Assembly (NCBI GenBank): GCA_902778105.1
Contig: CACYWN010000011.1
Location: 1-64,000, forward strand
Direction: 5' to 3'
DNA: 64,000 nt
Source: an uncultured Bacteroidia bacterium
GTDB lineage: Bacteria; Bacteroidota; Bacteroidia; Bacteroidales; UBA932
Below the pieces are notes generated by a model. The model had not been told where the DNA came from, made no database searches, and worked only from the letters and a program-made list of their open reading frames with translations. This document shows, piece after piece, positions 37,245 to 46,198 of this stretch (its first letter is position 1; each line of letters begins with the position of its first letter). Made by a program: the position numbers and the translations under genes.

Positions 37245-38687
37245 TTACCACATGAAACGTTTCTTGTGGTCCAGGCGGCAGCGGCCCACGGACATATTGA
37301 ATCCGATATAGAGATTCAGGTTCATCCGGTCGCGGGGAAGAACGGCCAAAGACTGGTATCGGGCCGGAATGTCCCGGATAAGCGGGGAGATGTTCACGCA
37401 GTGGAAAGGAATGTAGTCACAACCGATCAGGAGATTGAAGGCGGCGGGGTGCAGGTTGAGCACGAAACCGATGCTTTCAGTAATCCTGCTGAGCGTGGTA
37501 CTGGTGGTCATACTCAGGAAATCCAGGGGATTCCAGTTCAGGGAAAACCGTCCCGTATGGCGGGCAAAGCAGGAACCGCCACGTCCTTGGTAAAGGGCTC
37601 CAACCGTCAGACGCTCATAGAAAGGCATCCGGAACTCGGCACCCGCATTGACCCGGAAGGGGAGCATCTCGAGATGGGTACCCGATCCCGAAACATCCTG
37701 GAACCGGATAATGCCGGACAAGGCGGATGTCGCTCTGTCAATCTCCGCATTCCAACCTTCCTCGCCGCCTTCTTCCTGCGCGGAGGGAACCCAGGCATAG
37801 GCTGATTCGGGGGAGAGCCCCCTGATTTCCCGGTTCCAACGCATGGCGCCGAGGTCCAGGACGGCGGCCGACAGGGTCAGGACAGGGGAAATGTTCCAGC
37901 TGGCACCCAGATCGACGGCGCCGCCGAAACCGGCCGGGCCGATGTGGCTGTCATCTATATGGATGGAACTGACGTCCAGCTCATTCCCGTTTTTGGTATA
38001 GGCCAGGGAAGGGGAGGAGGCATTCAGGACACTCTTTGAAAGGACCTCCCAACGCTCGTTGGTCATGGTCAGTTTCAGCGTCTGGACCATGACTTCCGCT
38101 TCCTCGATTCCCACGAGGCCCTTGACACGGAAACCGACATTGAACCGGTTCTCAAAGTTTTTGGACCAGCCGAAGGCAGCCTCGATAAAACTCTTCGAAC
38201 GGATGCCCATTCCGGAGAAATCGAAAGAACTCCTGCTCCCGGAGCCTTCCTTCAGGAAACTGAACAGGTCATAGGGAGCGGAAACGGCATTCAGGCTCCG
38301 GACATTGAAATCCAGGGTGAAGAAACGCTGGTCGGCCCAGAAACCCAGGGTCAGGAGATTCACGCGGGCATCCAGGTTAATGCTGTTCCTCTTCCCGATT
38401 TTCCGCATGAAGTCGGCGGCGCTGACCCGGTCGTTCAGGAAAGTATACACCTTCCCGTTGTCCGGATACAGTAACGTGCTGACCCCCAGATTGCTCCACA
38501 TCCCGAGTCCGGTCTGGCCGAGGGCGATGGAAAAGACGTTGCGTTCACTTTGGAAGGCGGGATTCATGCGGAAGGCATAAGGATTGCCGCCGAGGAAGTA
38601 TCCGGATTCCAGTTCCTGTGCCTGAAGGGCTGAAGACAAACCGCAGGAGAGGACGAATACCAGCAGAAGCGAATAGGACTTTTTCAT
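37245..38687 (-). CDS. DUF5723-like secreted/outer-membrane protein
   Basis: The 480-aa protein has a signal peptide (MKKSYSLLLVFVLSCGLSSALQA) and a repeated beta-strand pattern. GYFLGGNPYAFRMNPAFQSERN at the mature N terminus is typical of the DUF5723 outer-membrane family. Internal strands such as AAFGWSKNFENRFNVGFRVKG resemble OMP barrels related to FadL/PorV. The start at 38687 opens the signal peptide; the frame to 38741 lacks one. The upstream lipoprotein stop is 13 nt away, so the two are likely one unit. Confidence 0.75.
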   Translation of the reverse strand: MKKSYSLLLVFVLSCGLSSALQAQELESGYFLGGNPYAFRMNPAFQSERNVFSIALGQTGLGMWSNLGVSTLLYPDNGKVYTFLNDRVSAADFMRKIGKRNSINLDARVNLLTLGFWADQRFFTLDFNVRSLNAVSAPYDLFSFLKEGSGSRSSFDFSGMGIRSKSFIEAAFGWSKNFENRFNVGFRVKGLVGIEEAEVMVQTLKLTMTNERWEVLSKSVLNASSPSLAYTKNGNELDVSSIHIDDSHIGPAGFGGAVDLGASWNISPVLTLSAAVLDLGAMRWNREIRGLSPESAYAWVPSAQEEGGEEGWNAEIDRATSALSGIIRFQDVSGSGTHLEMLPFRVNAGAEFRMPFYERLTVGALYQGRGGSCFARHTGRFSLNWNPLDFLSMTTSTTLSRITESIGFVLNLHPAAFNLLIGCDYIPFHCVNISPLIRDIPARYQSLAVLPRDRMNLNLYIGFNMSVGRCRLDHKKRFMW

Positions 38688-38700
38688 GGATAAGATGTAT

Positions 38701-39828
38701 TTACTGGTTTGCAGGGCCGTCCAGGCGGACCTGGATGCCATCGGGAAGATACAAGTGCATCGAATGGAAACGCAGTCCCTGATCCTTGTTGATGTGGGCG
38801 CCCGAAAGGTCGGAATTGGAAGAAACCGTCAACTCGATCTCAATGCTGGAGAAGCGAAGGTCACCGGCGGTAGTGAGTGTGACACAGGCGGTTCCGCTTG
38901 AAAGACCGGCTATTTCCGAATCCGTGCTCGCCTTCACCGAATCGATCCGTTTTCCGGAAGCATCCAAAGCAAAGGCGTCGAGAGAGAAATTCAACGGAAC
39001 CGTATTGTCATAGTCCAGCCAGAGCTCGGCTTTTTTCAGACCGACCTTGTCGAGATTGAGGGAGGCGTCGAGCGGGAAGGTGAGCGTGAACCGGTTATCG
39101 GCGGAGAAACAGATCGGAGTCTGAACCAAGGCATTGAAAACCATGTCGTAATCCGCGCCAGGAGTCACAAGAGCCCGCTGATCTGCCGTGGCAGAAACAG
39201 CAAACTCGCTGAATTTCAAGGCATCCGGGACAGGGGAGAGGATGCTTCCCAACCCAGGGACGGCAATATCATCTGTACCGAGAGCCTTTTCTTTGACGAA
39301 GTATGTGTTTTGGCCATACCTAATTGGCAGATTATCAATACGATAGCTATGGTTCACCTCTCCGGAAACCAAGGTCTCAAGGGTGCAGGAAGCGGTAAAC
39401 TCCGCCGGAATCTCACTGTCCAATCCCAGTTCGATCTGCATTTCCGACAGGTCCGGAGCAATCTGCTGTTCCTTACCGGAAAGAAAATCGGGAACCTGGC
39501 CGAATTCGAATTCCACAGGTTCGAAATCGACGGCAATCCGGTCGTCTGCGCCCAAGTCCGGAACCGTGACGACGAAACTGACCGGCTCAAACTCGAACCG
39601 GATGGCATAATCGCCGTGCTCGTCCGTAACGATATAATCGTACCCGTCCAAATGCAGATAATCGCCGATGAGGAACGGTTTCAGGTCCGGAACCGGAAAA
39701 TCCGACCCTTTGAAGAAACTCATTTCCGTATCCAGGTTTTCCAGATTGTACGAGTTGTCGACGGAACATCCGGCAACGATGGCTGCCAGCGCAATGAATC
39801 CGATAAAAATATGGCTTCGATTTTTCAT
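38701..39828 (-). CDS. Lipoprotein of unknown function paired with DUF5723
   Basis: The 375-aa protein starts MKNRSHIFIGFIALAAIVAG with Cys directly after, a clear lipobox. The mature part is acidic and beta-rich with no recognised catalytic motif (VDNSYNLENLDTEMSFFKGS near the N terminus). The pattern suggests Ig-like or transthyretin-like sandwiches. The gene is led by a well-formed promoter and followed 13 nt later by the DUF5723 gene. The start at 39828 is preferred to 39891 because it begins the signal sequence. Confidence 0.72.
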   Translation of the reverse strand: MKNRSHIFIGFIALAAIVAGCSVDNSYNLENLDTEMSFFKGSDFPVPDLKPFLIGDYLHLDGYDYIVTDEHGDYAIRFEFEPVSFVVTVPDLGADDRIAVDFEPVEFEFGQVPDFLSGKEQQIAPDLSEMQIELGLDSEIPAEFTASCTLETLVSGEVNHSYRIDNLPIRYGQNTYFVKEKALGTDDIAVPGLGSILSPVPDALKFSEFAVSATADQRALVTPGADYDMVFNALVQTPICFSADNRFTLTFPLDASLNLDKVGLKKAELWLDYDNTVPLNFSLDAFALDASGKRIDSVKASTDSEIAGLSSGTACVTLTTAGDLRFSSIEIELTVSSNSDLSGAHINKDQGLRFHSMHLYLPDGIQVRLDGPANQ

Positions 39829-39848
39829 AGGCTTACATTTAAATTGCG

Positions 39849-39879
39849 TAAATATACGAATAATATCTGAATTCTCAAA
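39849..39879 (-). promoter_or_regulatory. Promoter of the lipoprotein-DUF5723 unit
   Basis: On the minus strand TTTG (39879-39876) is followed after exactly 19 nt by TATATTTA (39856-39849), one mismatch from TAnnTTTG. The start codon at 39828 is 20 nt downstream of the box. Confidence 0.55.
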
Positions 39880-39950
39880 CTTGTTACACAATTTATATTA
39901 TGTTAACTAACGGATTGGAATAAATCCCCCACAGGAAGGAAGCATCCCTC

Positions 39951-39983
39951 ATTTCCAAATTCCTTTGGAAATTCGTAAATTTG
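39951..39983 (+). promoter_or_regulatory. rlmD promoter with adjacent palindrome
   Basis: ATTTCCAAA (39951-39959) and TTTGGAAAT (39964-39972) form a perfect 9-bp inverted repeat with a 4-nt centre. The -7 box TAAATTTG follows at 39976-39983, 19 nt before the ATG. There is no T-run after the hairpin, so an operator over the promoter fits better than a terminator. Confidence 0.5.
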
Positions 39984-40002
39984 CAGGATATATAAAGAAA
40001 CA

Positions 40003-41415
40003 ATGAGCAAGAAGAAAGTCGACCTGTTGTTGGAGAATGTCACCATCGAAGCCGTAGCCGCAGAAGGCAAGGCGCTCTCCCATGTGGACGGGATGGTCGT
40101 GTTTGTCGATTTTGCCGTTCCCGGTGACCTTGTCGACATCCGGGTCTATAAGAAGAAAAAGAACTATATGGAAGGGTTCATCGCCCGGATGGTACAGCCG
40201 TCCCCGCATCGACTTGAGCCTTTCTGCGAGCATTTCGGCACCTGCGGCGGTTGCCGCTGGCAGCCGCTTCCGTATCAGATGCAGCTGGACGCCAAACGCC
40301 AGCAGGTCTACGACCAGCTGGTCCGCATCGGGCATCTGGAAGTGCCGGAAATCAGGCCTACACTCCCCTCTTCCCGGACCCAGTTTTATCGTAACAAGCT
40401 GGAATTCAGCGCTTCCGAGAAACGCTGGATCCTTCGGGACGAGGATCCGGAAGCCATCCCGGAGAACGACCGGATGGGGCTCGGTTTCCACGTCGGCAAG
40501 TTCTTCGACAAGGTCCTGGATATCAAGAAATGCTGGCTCCAGCCTGAGCCTTCCAACTCTATCAGGCTGTATATCAGGCAATTCTGTATTGAACACGGGT
40601 ACGAATTCTACAATATCCGCGAAAACCGGGGCTATTTCCGCAACATGTTCGTCCGGACGACGGAGTCAGGTGCAGTCATGCTCATCATCTGTTTCGCCTA
40701 CGAAGATACGGAGCGAAGGACTGCCCTGCTGGATGCCGTTTCAGCCGAATTCCCGCAGATTTCTTCCCTCTACTACGTCATCAATGAAAAATTGAATGAT
40801 TCCATCGGCGACCAGTCCCCTATCCTGTACAAGGGTGACGACGCCATCTACGAGGAGATGGAAGGCCTGCGGTTCAAGATCGGACCTAAATCCTTTTATC
40901 AGACCAATTCGCTGCAGGCATACCGGCTCTACTGCGTAGCGCGCGACTTCGCGGCCCTGACAGGCAGCGAAGTGGTCTACGACTTGTACACGGGCACTGG
41001 GACCATCGCCCAATTCGTCTCCCGGAAAGCATCGAAAGTCATTGGTATCGAATATGTTCCGGAAGCCATCGAAGATGCGCGGGCCAATGCGGCCGCCAAC
41101 GGGATCACCAACTGCCAATTCTTCGCCGGCGACATGAAAGATGTCCTGAACGACGCGTTTGTCGCCCGGCACGGCAGGCCCGATGTCGTTATTCTGGACC
41201 CGCCCCGCGCAGGCATCCATCCGGATGTGGCGAAGGTTATCCTGAACGCGGCACCGGAGCGGATAGTATACGTCAGCTGCAATCCCGCCTCCCAGGCCCG
41301 CGACCTCGCGATTCTGTGCCGGGACTACGATATTACCGCCGTCCAGCCCGTGGATATGTTTCCGCATACGATGCATGTAGAGAATGTGTGTGCCCTTAAG
41401 AAGATGATAAAATGA
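40003..41415 (+). CDS. rlmD: 23S rRNA (uracil-C5)-methyltransferase RlmD/RumA-like
   Basis: The 470-aa protein should methylate a uridine of 23S rRNA using SAM. An N-terminal TRAM domain (residues about 1-62) precedes the iron-sulfur ligands C..CGGC in CEHFGTCGGCRW. The methyltransferase domain has DLYTGTGTIAQFV (SAM motif I), VVILDPPRAG and SCNPASQARDL with the catalytic Cys. Family members can also act on tRNA, so the precise target is inferred. The antiporter gene overlaps its stop by 4 nt. Confidence 0.9.
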   Translation: MSKKKVDLLLENVTIEAVAAEGKALSHVDGMVVFVDFAVPGDLVDIRVYKKKKNYMEGFIARMVQPSPHRLEPFCEHFGTCGGCRWQPLPYQMQLDAKRQQVYDQLVRIGHLEVPEIRPTLPSSRTQFYRNKLEFSASEKRWILRDEDPEAIPENDRMGLGFHVGKFFDKVLDIKKCWLQPEPSNSIRLYIRQFCIEHGYEFYNIRENRGYFRNMFVRTTESGAVMLIICFAYEDTERRTALLDAVSAEFPQISSLYYVINEKLNDSIGDQSPILYKGDDAIYEEMEGLRFKIGPKSFYQTNSLQAYRLYCVARDFAALTGSEVVYDLYTGTGTIAQFVSRKASKVIGIEYVPEAIEDARANAAANGITNCQFFAGDMKDVLNDAFVARHGRPDVVILDPPRAGIHPDVAKVILNAAPERIVYVSCNPASQARDLAILCRDYDITAVQPVDMFPHTMHVENVCALKKMIK

Positions 41416-42371
41416 GCATTTGGATAGAAGTACTGCTGCTGCTCTCCGGCCTGGCCCTCATCGTATTCGGGGCCGACTGGCTCGTGGACGGCGCCTCCGG
41501 TGTCGCCCGCCGCTTCGGCCTGAGCGAGTTCGTCATCGGCCTTACGATCGTTGGAATGGGGACTTCCGCCCCGGAAATGGTCGTCAGTTTCATCGGCGCC
41601 TTTCACGGAAATGCCGACATCGCCATCGGCAACGTGGTCGGCTCCAACATCATGAACACCCTGCTGATCCTGGGCCTGACCGCCCTGATCCTTCCGATGA
41701 CCGTCACGCCATCCAATAAGAAAAGGGACATACCGGTCAATCTGGCGGTCACGGTGCTCCTGATCATTCTCGGACTGGAATCCACGCTCTTCAAATTCGG
41801 CACCGACGGCCTCAGCCGCTGGGACGGCGGTATCCTTATCGCCGTGTTCATCCTTTACATGTGGATGAGTTTCAAGGGAAACAAACCCGACGTTGAAGAC
41901 GCCCCGGTCAAACAGCGGAACATCTGGCTGTGCCTCCTGATGATTGCTGCGGGCCTGGGAGGTCTCATCTTCGGCGGGAACCTGTTCGTCGACCATGCCA
42001 CGGAAATCGCCCACGCCCTGGGAATCAGCGACAAGTTTATCGCCATCACCATCCTGGCTGGCGGAACCTCGATGCCGGAACTGGCCACCTGCGTGGTCGC
42101 CGCCGCCAAGAAGAAGGGCCAGCTGGCCCTGGGCAACATCATCGGTTCCAACGTCTTCAACATCCTGCTGATCCTGGGCGGCTCGGCCCTGATCACTCCC
42201 CTGTCATTCGCGGGGATGAGCTATATCGACCTGGGAGCCCTTCTCCTGAGTGCCCTGGCACTCGTATCGGCCCTGGTGGTCGGAAAGAAGGACCAGATCG
42301 ACCGCCTGGACGGAAGCCTGTTCCTGGTGATCTGGGTCGCCTACATGGCATATCTGATCCATAACCTGTAA
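41412..42371 (+). CDS. Calcium/sodium antiporter (CaCA family, YrbG-like)
   Basis: The 319-aa inner-membrane protein has about ten hydrophobic segments in two homologous halves. Each half carries the alpha-repeat: GMGTSAPEMVVSFIGA...IGNVVGSNIMN in the first, and AGGTSMPELATCVVAA...LGNIIGSNVFN in the second. The two acidic residues in TSAPE/TSMPE coordinate the cation. A Lys-rich cytoplasmic loop links the halves. It is cotranscribed with rlmD and probably mscS (6 nt downstream). Confidence 0.92.
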   Translation: MSIWIEVLLLLSGLALIVFGADWLVDGASGVARRFGLSEFVIGLTIVGMGTSAPEMVVSFIGAFHGNADIAIGNVVGSNIMNTLLILGLTALILPMTVTPSNKKRDIPVNLAVTVLLIILGLESTLFKFGTDGLSRWDGGILIAVFILYMWMSFKGNKPDVEDAPVKQRNIWLCLLMIAAGLGGLIFGGNLFVDHATEIAHALGISDKFIAITILAGGTSMPELATCVVAAAKKKGQLALGNIIGSNVFNILLILGGSALITPLSFAGMSYIDLGALLLSALALVSALVVGKKDQIDRLDGSLFLVIWVAYMAYLIHNL

Positions 42372-42377
42372 CGAACT

Positions 42378-43319
42378 ATGTTTTTTCTTCCCCTCCTGCA
42401 GACCATCACGCCCGAAGCAGAACAGATCGCCCAGAAGTTTTCCACGGACTCCCTCACGACCAAGGGAGCGGAAATCATGGAGATTCTCCGGAACACACCG
42501 CCCCGGGAACTGGTCGAAGAGATGGTCACATCCGCCATCAAATTCGGGATCAAGGTCCTGATTGCCCTCGTAATCTACTTGATTGGCGCCTGGCTGATCA
42601 GAAAGTTCAAACATTTGATTGCCAAGGCCTTCACACGGCGTGGAGCCGATGCGACGCTCACGTCCTTCATCCAGAGCCTGGTGACGGCCGCCCTCTGGAT
42701 CCTTCTCATCATGCTGATGATCGGAACCCTGGGAATCAACACCACATCCCTGGCCGCCCTCCTGGCCGCCGGCGGCATGGCCATCGGCATGGCGATGAGC
42801 GGGACTGTCCAGAATTTCGCCGGCGGCATCATGCTGCTGGCTTTCAAGCCCTTCAAGGCAGGCGATTTCATCGAGGCGCAGGGATATTCCGGCACGGTGA
42901 AGGAGATCAATATCGTCAGTACCAAGATCACGACGATCGACAACAAACTGGTCATCCTGCCCAACGGTGCCCTTTCCAACGGCACCATCAACAATTACAG
43001 CGCAAATCCTATCCGGCGGATCGACACGACCGTGGACGTTTCCTACGGATGCGACGCTGCGGCCGTCAAGGAGAAGATCCTGCAAATCATCGGCACGCAG
43101 GAAAAGATACTGGATGCCACAACTCCGGGCGCCAGCGATCCCACGGTCGTGCTGAGTTCCATGAAAGACAGTTCGGTGCAATTCCTCATCCGTGTCTGGG
43201 TGAAGTCGGCCGACTATTTCGAGGTGTCATTCTGGCTCAACGAAGCCATCTATACGCAACTGCCGGAACAGGAGATCTCGTTCCCGTTCCCGCAGGTAGA
43301 TGTGCATATCAGGAACTAA
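42378..43319 (+). CDS. Small-conductance mechanosensitive channel (MscS family)
   Basis: This is a 313-aa protein. About 55 N-terminal residues precede three membrane segments; the pore helix (LAALLAAGGMAIGMAMSG at about residues 125-142) has the Gly/Ala packing pattern of MscS. The beta domain (AGDFIEAQGYSGTVKEINIVSTKI, LPNGALSNGTINNYS) matches the family. The channel releases solutes during osmotic downshock. The 3' end overlaps the convergent acyltransferase gene by 4 bp. Confidence 0.93.
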   Translation: MFFLPLLQTITPEAEQIAQKFSTDSLTTKGAEIMEILRNTPPRELVEEMVTSAIKFGIKVLIALVIYLIGAWLIRKFKHLIAKAFTRRGADATLTSFIQSLVTAALWILLIMLMIGTLGINTTSLAALLAAGGMAIGMAMSGTVQNFAGGIMLLAFKPFKAGDFIEAQGYSGTVKEINIVSTKITTIDNKLVILPNGALSNGTINNYSANPIRRIDTTVDVSYGCDAAAVKEKILQIIGTQEKILDATTPGASDPTVVLSSMKDSSVQFLIRVWVKSADYFEVSFWLNEAIYTQLPEQEISFPFPQVDVHIRN

Positions 43320-44476
43320 CCTTCCGTTTCCACCAGGAACTTCTCCTTCATCATCACGGGATTGCCGTAGATGCGGAGGAAGATATCCCGGAGTTCCGCG
43401 CGGTTGAGCGTAGGCTCCACCTGGTCCAGCTGATGCTCGGTGAACTCTGTGAAGGCTTCGACTTCCTCATGCGAATACCGGTCGGCATACTTATAGGTAT
43501 GATTGGCCAGGTCGTATGCGATCAGATTCGTATTCCAAAGCTTGTAGCCGTTGATGACACGGACGTCCACGGCATGGCGGATTTTCTGGTAGCGGTCGTT
43601 CTTGTCGCAGATGGAGGCTTCGCGGATTTCATCTTCCGTGAGCGGATCACCGAAGTTCAGGTGGACGTTCCCCTTCCACTGCTTGATGCCCAGCATGATG
43701 CTCTGCAAGTCCTCGTTCTCCGTCTTGACGTATTTCTGCGTGCGGGAAATGAGGATCTCCCGGGCCTTCAGGATGTCGCAGGGTTCGTATTCATAGGAAA
43801 TCGACAACGGGATAATGTTCAGTTCCAGGAAGTTCTGGACGAAATCCTTGGTCCCGCTCATGTCGAACATCTTCAGGAGGCCCTGTTCGGTGACGTCAAT
43901 GCCATCCTTCGTCCTCCCCTGCCGCTGTGCGATCCAGACGGAACTCTTCCCGGTGGTGATGGACTCGCGGATATACTTGGACAGGATCTGGGAAGAAAGA
44001 TAGAGTTCACGCGCCGATATGCCGCGGATGACCTTGATCATCCGGTTGGAACGGATCAGGCGTTCGATCGTCTTGCTCTTGAGCAGGTTGTCGCCCACGC
44101 AGATCTCGGTCAGCGGCATCTGGTTCCGGTGCAGGATCAACTGCGTGAAGGCAGGATCCAGGATGATGTCACGGTGGTTGGACATCGCCAGATACTTGCC
44201 CTCGATGGTTTTCAATTTGTTCAGTCCGTCATAGGAAAAATTACGGACCGATTTCTCAATGACCCATTCCGTGGCCTGGGACATCACCACCCGCTGGAAA
44301 TCATCCACGGTACGGATGCTCCGGAGGATATCGCGGAGGTAAGTCTCAGGCTGGTTGTTGAAGATGTACTTGGAAATCCAGGGTACATTGGGATGTTCGG
44401 CCAGCTTGGATATAGCAGCAGCCGCTTCTTCGTCATTATAGGGAGCAATGTCCTCGAAAGGATTCAATTCGTCCAT
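43316..44476 (-). CDS. PlsC-like glycerophosphate acyltransferase domain protein
   Basis: The 386-aa protein contains the acyltransferase box NHRDIILD (HX4D) at about residues 99-106 and a later IRGISARELYLSS stretch, as in a Bacteroidota family annotated as 1-acyl-sn-glycerol-3-phosphate acyltransferase. It is longer than PlsC and has no strong membrane segment, so it may be peripheral. I start at the ATG at 44476; an earlier start at 44500 is possible. It and queA, 45 bp upstream, read the same way. Confidence 0.8.
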   Translation of the reverse strand: MDELNPFEDIAPYNDEEAAAAISKLAEHPNVPWISKYIFNNQPETYLRDILRSIRTVDDFQRVVMSQATEWVIEKSVRNFSYDGLNKLKTIEGKYLAMSNHRDIILDPAFTQLILHRNQMPLTEICVGDNLLKSKTIERLIRSNRMIKVIRGISARELYLSSQILSKYIRESITTGKSSVWIAQRQGRTKDGIDVTEQGLLKMFDMSGTKDFVQNFLELNIIPLSISYEYEPCDILKAREILISRTQKYVKTENEDLQSIMLGIKQWKGNVHLNFGDPLTEDEIREASICDKNDRYQKIRHAVDVRVINGYKLWNTNLIAYDLANHTYKYADRYSHEEVEAFTEFTEHQLDQVEPTLNRAELRDIFLRIYGNPVMMKEKFLVETEG

Positions 44477-44521
44477 AGTTGTCGGTTTTTGTACAAGCAA
44501 AGGTACTCAATCCGGCCAAAT

Positions 44522-45724
44522 TTAGCAAGACCGGACCAGGAGGGAACTGTCTCCGTAGCTGAGAAACCGGAAACCGTGCGAAAGCGCATAGTCGTAGATG
44601 GTCCGCCAATCCCCTCCCACAAACGCGGAGACCAGCAGGATGAGGGTGCTTTCAGGCTGATGGAAATTCGTGACCATCATATCCACCAGACGGAAACGGA
44701 AACCGGGAACGATAATGATCCGCGTACCCACCTTGAGTTCAGTCAGTCCGTTCGATTCCAGATAACGGATGATGGCCTCGAGGGATTCCTTTGTGGAATA
44801 CGGATACTCCCGTTCATAGGGAGCCCACTGCGGCACATCTTCCGGACTCCCCTTCTCGATACAGCTCACCCCCACGTAATAAAGGGATTCCAACGTCCGG
44901 ACAGAAGTCGTTCCAACAGCGATTAACTTCCTGTCCATCCTACAGATATTCTTGAGTAATTCAAGCGTTACTACAAATGGTTCCCGATGCATGGGATGTT
45001 CCGAGACCAGCGAGCTCTTGACCGGCAGGAAGGTACCTGCGCCCACATGGAGGCAGACGGTTTCCGTGTCGATGTCCTTGGCCTTGATCCGCTCCAGGAC
45101 ATCTTCCGTGAAGTGCAGGCCGGCCGTCGGCGCGGCCACGGAGCCGCGGATATGGGCATAGAGCGTCTGGTAGCGCTCGATGTCGATCTTCTCGGATTCG
45201 CGGTTCAGGTACGGAGGGATCGGAATGGTCCCACAGACCTCCAGGACACGCGAGAACGGTGATCCGTCCGTCCATCGGAACTCCACCAACCCGGTCTGTC
45301 CCTCGCGGCTCAACAGCCGGGCTTCCAGGCCCATATCCGGGGTTTCATCCGTCCGGAACAGGGTCAGGACGTCGTCCTTCCATTTTTTGGCATTGCCGAT
45401 GACGCACTTCCAAGTACAGGTGTCGGTGGCGGCGAAGGCCGTAGCATACTCGACCGGTTGGACCGGCTCCAGGCAGAAGATCTCGATATGGGCTCCCGTC
45501 TTCCGCTGGAAATGCATCCGCGCCGGAACGACTTTCGTGTCATTGAAAACCATCAGGGAACCGCCAGGCAGTAAAGACGGCAAGTCACGGAACACATGCT
45601 CATCAACCTGACCCGAATGGTAACGGAGCAGTTTGGAAGAATCCCGTTCAGGAAGCGGATACTTGGCGATCCGCTCATCCGGCAACGGATAATCATAATC
45701 CTCGATATGGATTTCAGGTATCAT
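44522..45724 (-). CDS. queA: S-adenosylmethionine:tRNA ribosyltransferase-isomerase QueA
   Basis: QueA transfers a ribosyl unit from SAM to 7-aminomethyl-7-deazaguanine in tRNA, making epoxyqueuosine. The protein is 400 aa. Signatures: YPLPERDSSKLL near the N terminus, VFNDTKVVPAR, SVAAPTAGLHFTEDVLERIK, LHVGAGTFLPVK and VTNFHQPESTLILLVSAF. The ATG at 45724 is chosen over an in-frame start at 45760 because homologues begin near IEDYDYPLPDERIA. Confidence 0.95.
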   Translation of the reverse strand: MIPEIHIEDYDYPLPDERIAKYPLPERDSSKLLRYHSGQVDEHVFRDLPSLLPGGSLMVFNDTKVVPARMHFQRKTGAHIEIFCLEPVQPVEYATAFAATDTCTWKCVIGNAKKWKDDVLTLFRTDETPDMGLEARLLSREGQTGLVEFRWTDGSPFSRVLEVCGTIPIPPYLNRESEKIDIERYQTLYAHIRGSVAAPTAGLHFTEDVLERIKAKDIDTETVCLHVGAGTFLPVKSSLVSEHPMHREPFVVTLELLKNICRMDRKLIAVGTTSVRTLESLYYVGVSCIEKGSPEDVPQWAPYEREYPYSTKESLEAIIRYLESNGLTELKVGTRIIIVPGFRFRLVDMMVTNFHQPESTLILLVSAFVGGDWRTIYDYALSHGFRFLSYGDSSLLVRSC

Positions 45725-45785
45725 CGTTCTGTTTTCAAAATCCGACGCGAAGATACACATTTCTCTACGATTATGGAAATCTCGG

Positions 45786-45809
45786 CGTACCCGTTTTCAG
45801 GCGGGTACG
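45786..45809. promoter_or_regulatory. 8-bp perfect hairpin upstream of queA
   Basis: CGTACCCG (45786-45793) and CGGGTACG (45802-45809) flank an 8-nt centre, 62 nt before the queA ATG. On the minus strand no T-run follows, so it is not an obvious terminator. Position suits a queA regulator site or leader hairpin. Confidence 0.4.
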
Positions 45810-45817
45810 GACTACTG

Positions 45818-45841
45818 TATTTTTGTAAACATTTGTAAACA
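45818..45841 (+). promoter_or_regulatory. -7-like box overlapping two tandem decamers
   Basis: TATTTTTG (45818-45825) matches TAnnTTTG on the plus strand. It overlaps two exact tandem copies of TTTGTAAACA (45822-45831, 45832-45841). No gene starts for another 357 nt, so it would drive a long leader or a non-coding transcript, or the decamers may be protein-binding sites in an origin. Confidence 0.35.
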
Positions 45842-46150
45842 CACTGCAACACGCCACACAACTTTTCAACTTTAGCCACAGATTTCCTTATAAGTATTTT
45901 TTATAGCAAAATCACAAGTATTATAACATACTTATTATCAGATATTAATTTACATTTATCTAATCTATCGACTAAGTTAAAACTATCAACAGGAGAGATA
46001 AACTGCCCAATCTTAGAAGAAAAACCATTGAAGTATTAACGCAATATACTATAATTCAGCTGATTTAATATATTTATATATAGTATTAATTAAATATATT
46101 CAGGGCATATTCTGCAACGATTTCCTCTTGAACTCCCCCTCATCAAATAC
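45842..46150. other. AT-rich gene-free region, candidate replication origin
   Basis: About 300 bp with very high AT content lies between divergently transcribed queA and the XRE gene. It holds stretches such as TTATAAGTATTTTTTATAGC and long runs of TA-rich sequence near 46060-46095. One DnaA-box-like site, TTAGCCACA (45872-45880), differs by one base from TTATCCACA, and CTATCAACA (45983-45991) by two. These are weak boxes. No open reading frame of useful length is present. Confidence 0.3.
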
Positions 46151-46185
46151 TTGTATTTTCACTTTAGATTCGTTACTTTTGTAAC
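46151..46185 (+). promoter_or_regulatory. XRE gene promoter with overlapping palindrome
   Basis: TTG (46151-46153) and TACTTTTG (46174-46181) are 20 nt apart, a good Bacteroidota promoter. GTTAC-tttt-GTAAC (46172/3-46185) is centred on the -7 box, and TGTAA...TTACA follows. Such a placement suggests repression by the gene's own XRE product. Confidence 0.5.
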
Positions 46186-46198
46186 ACAAACATTACAG

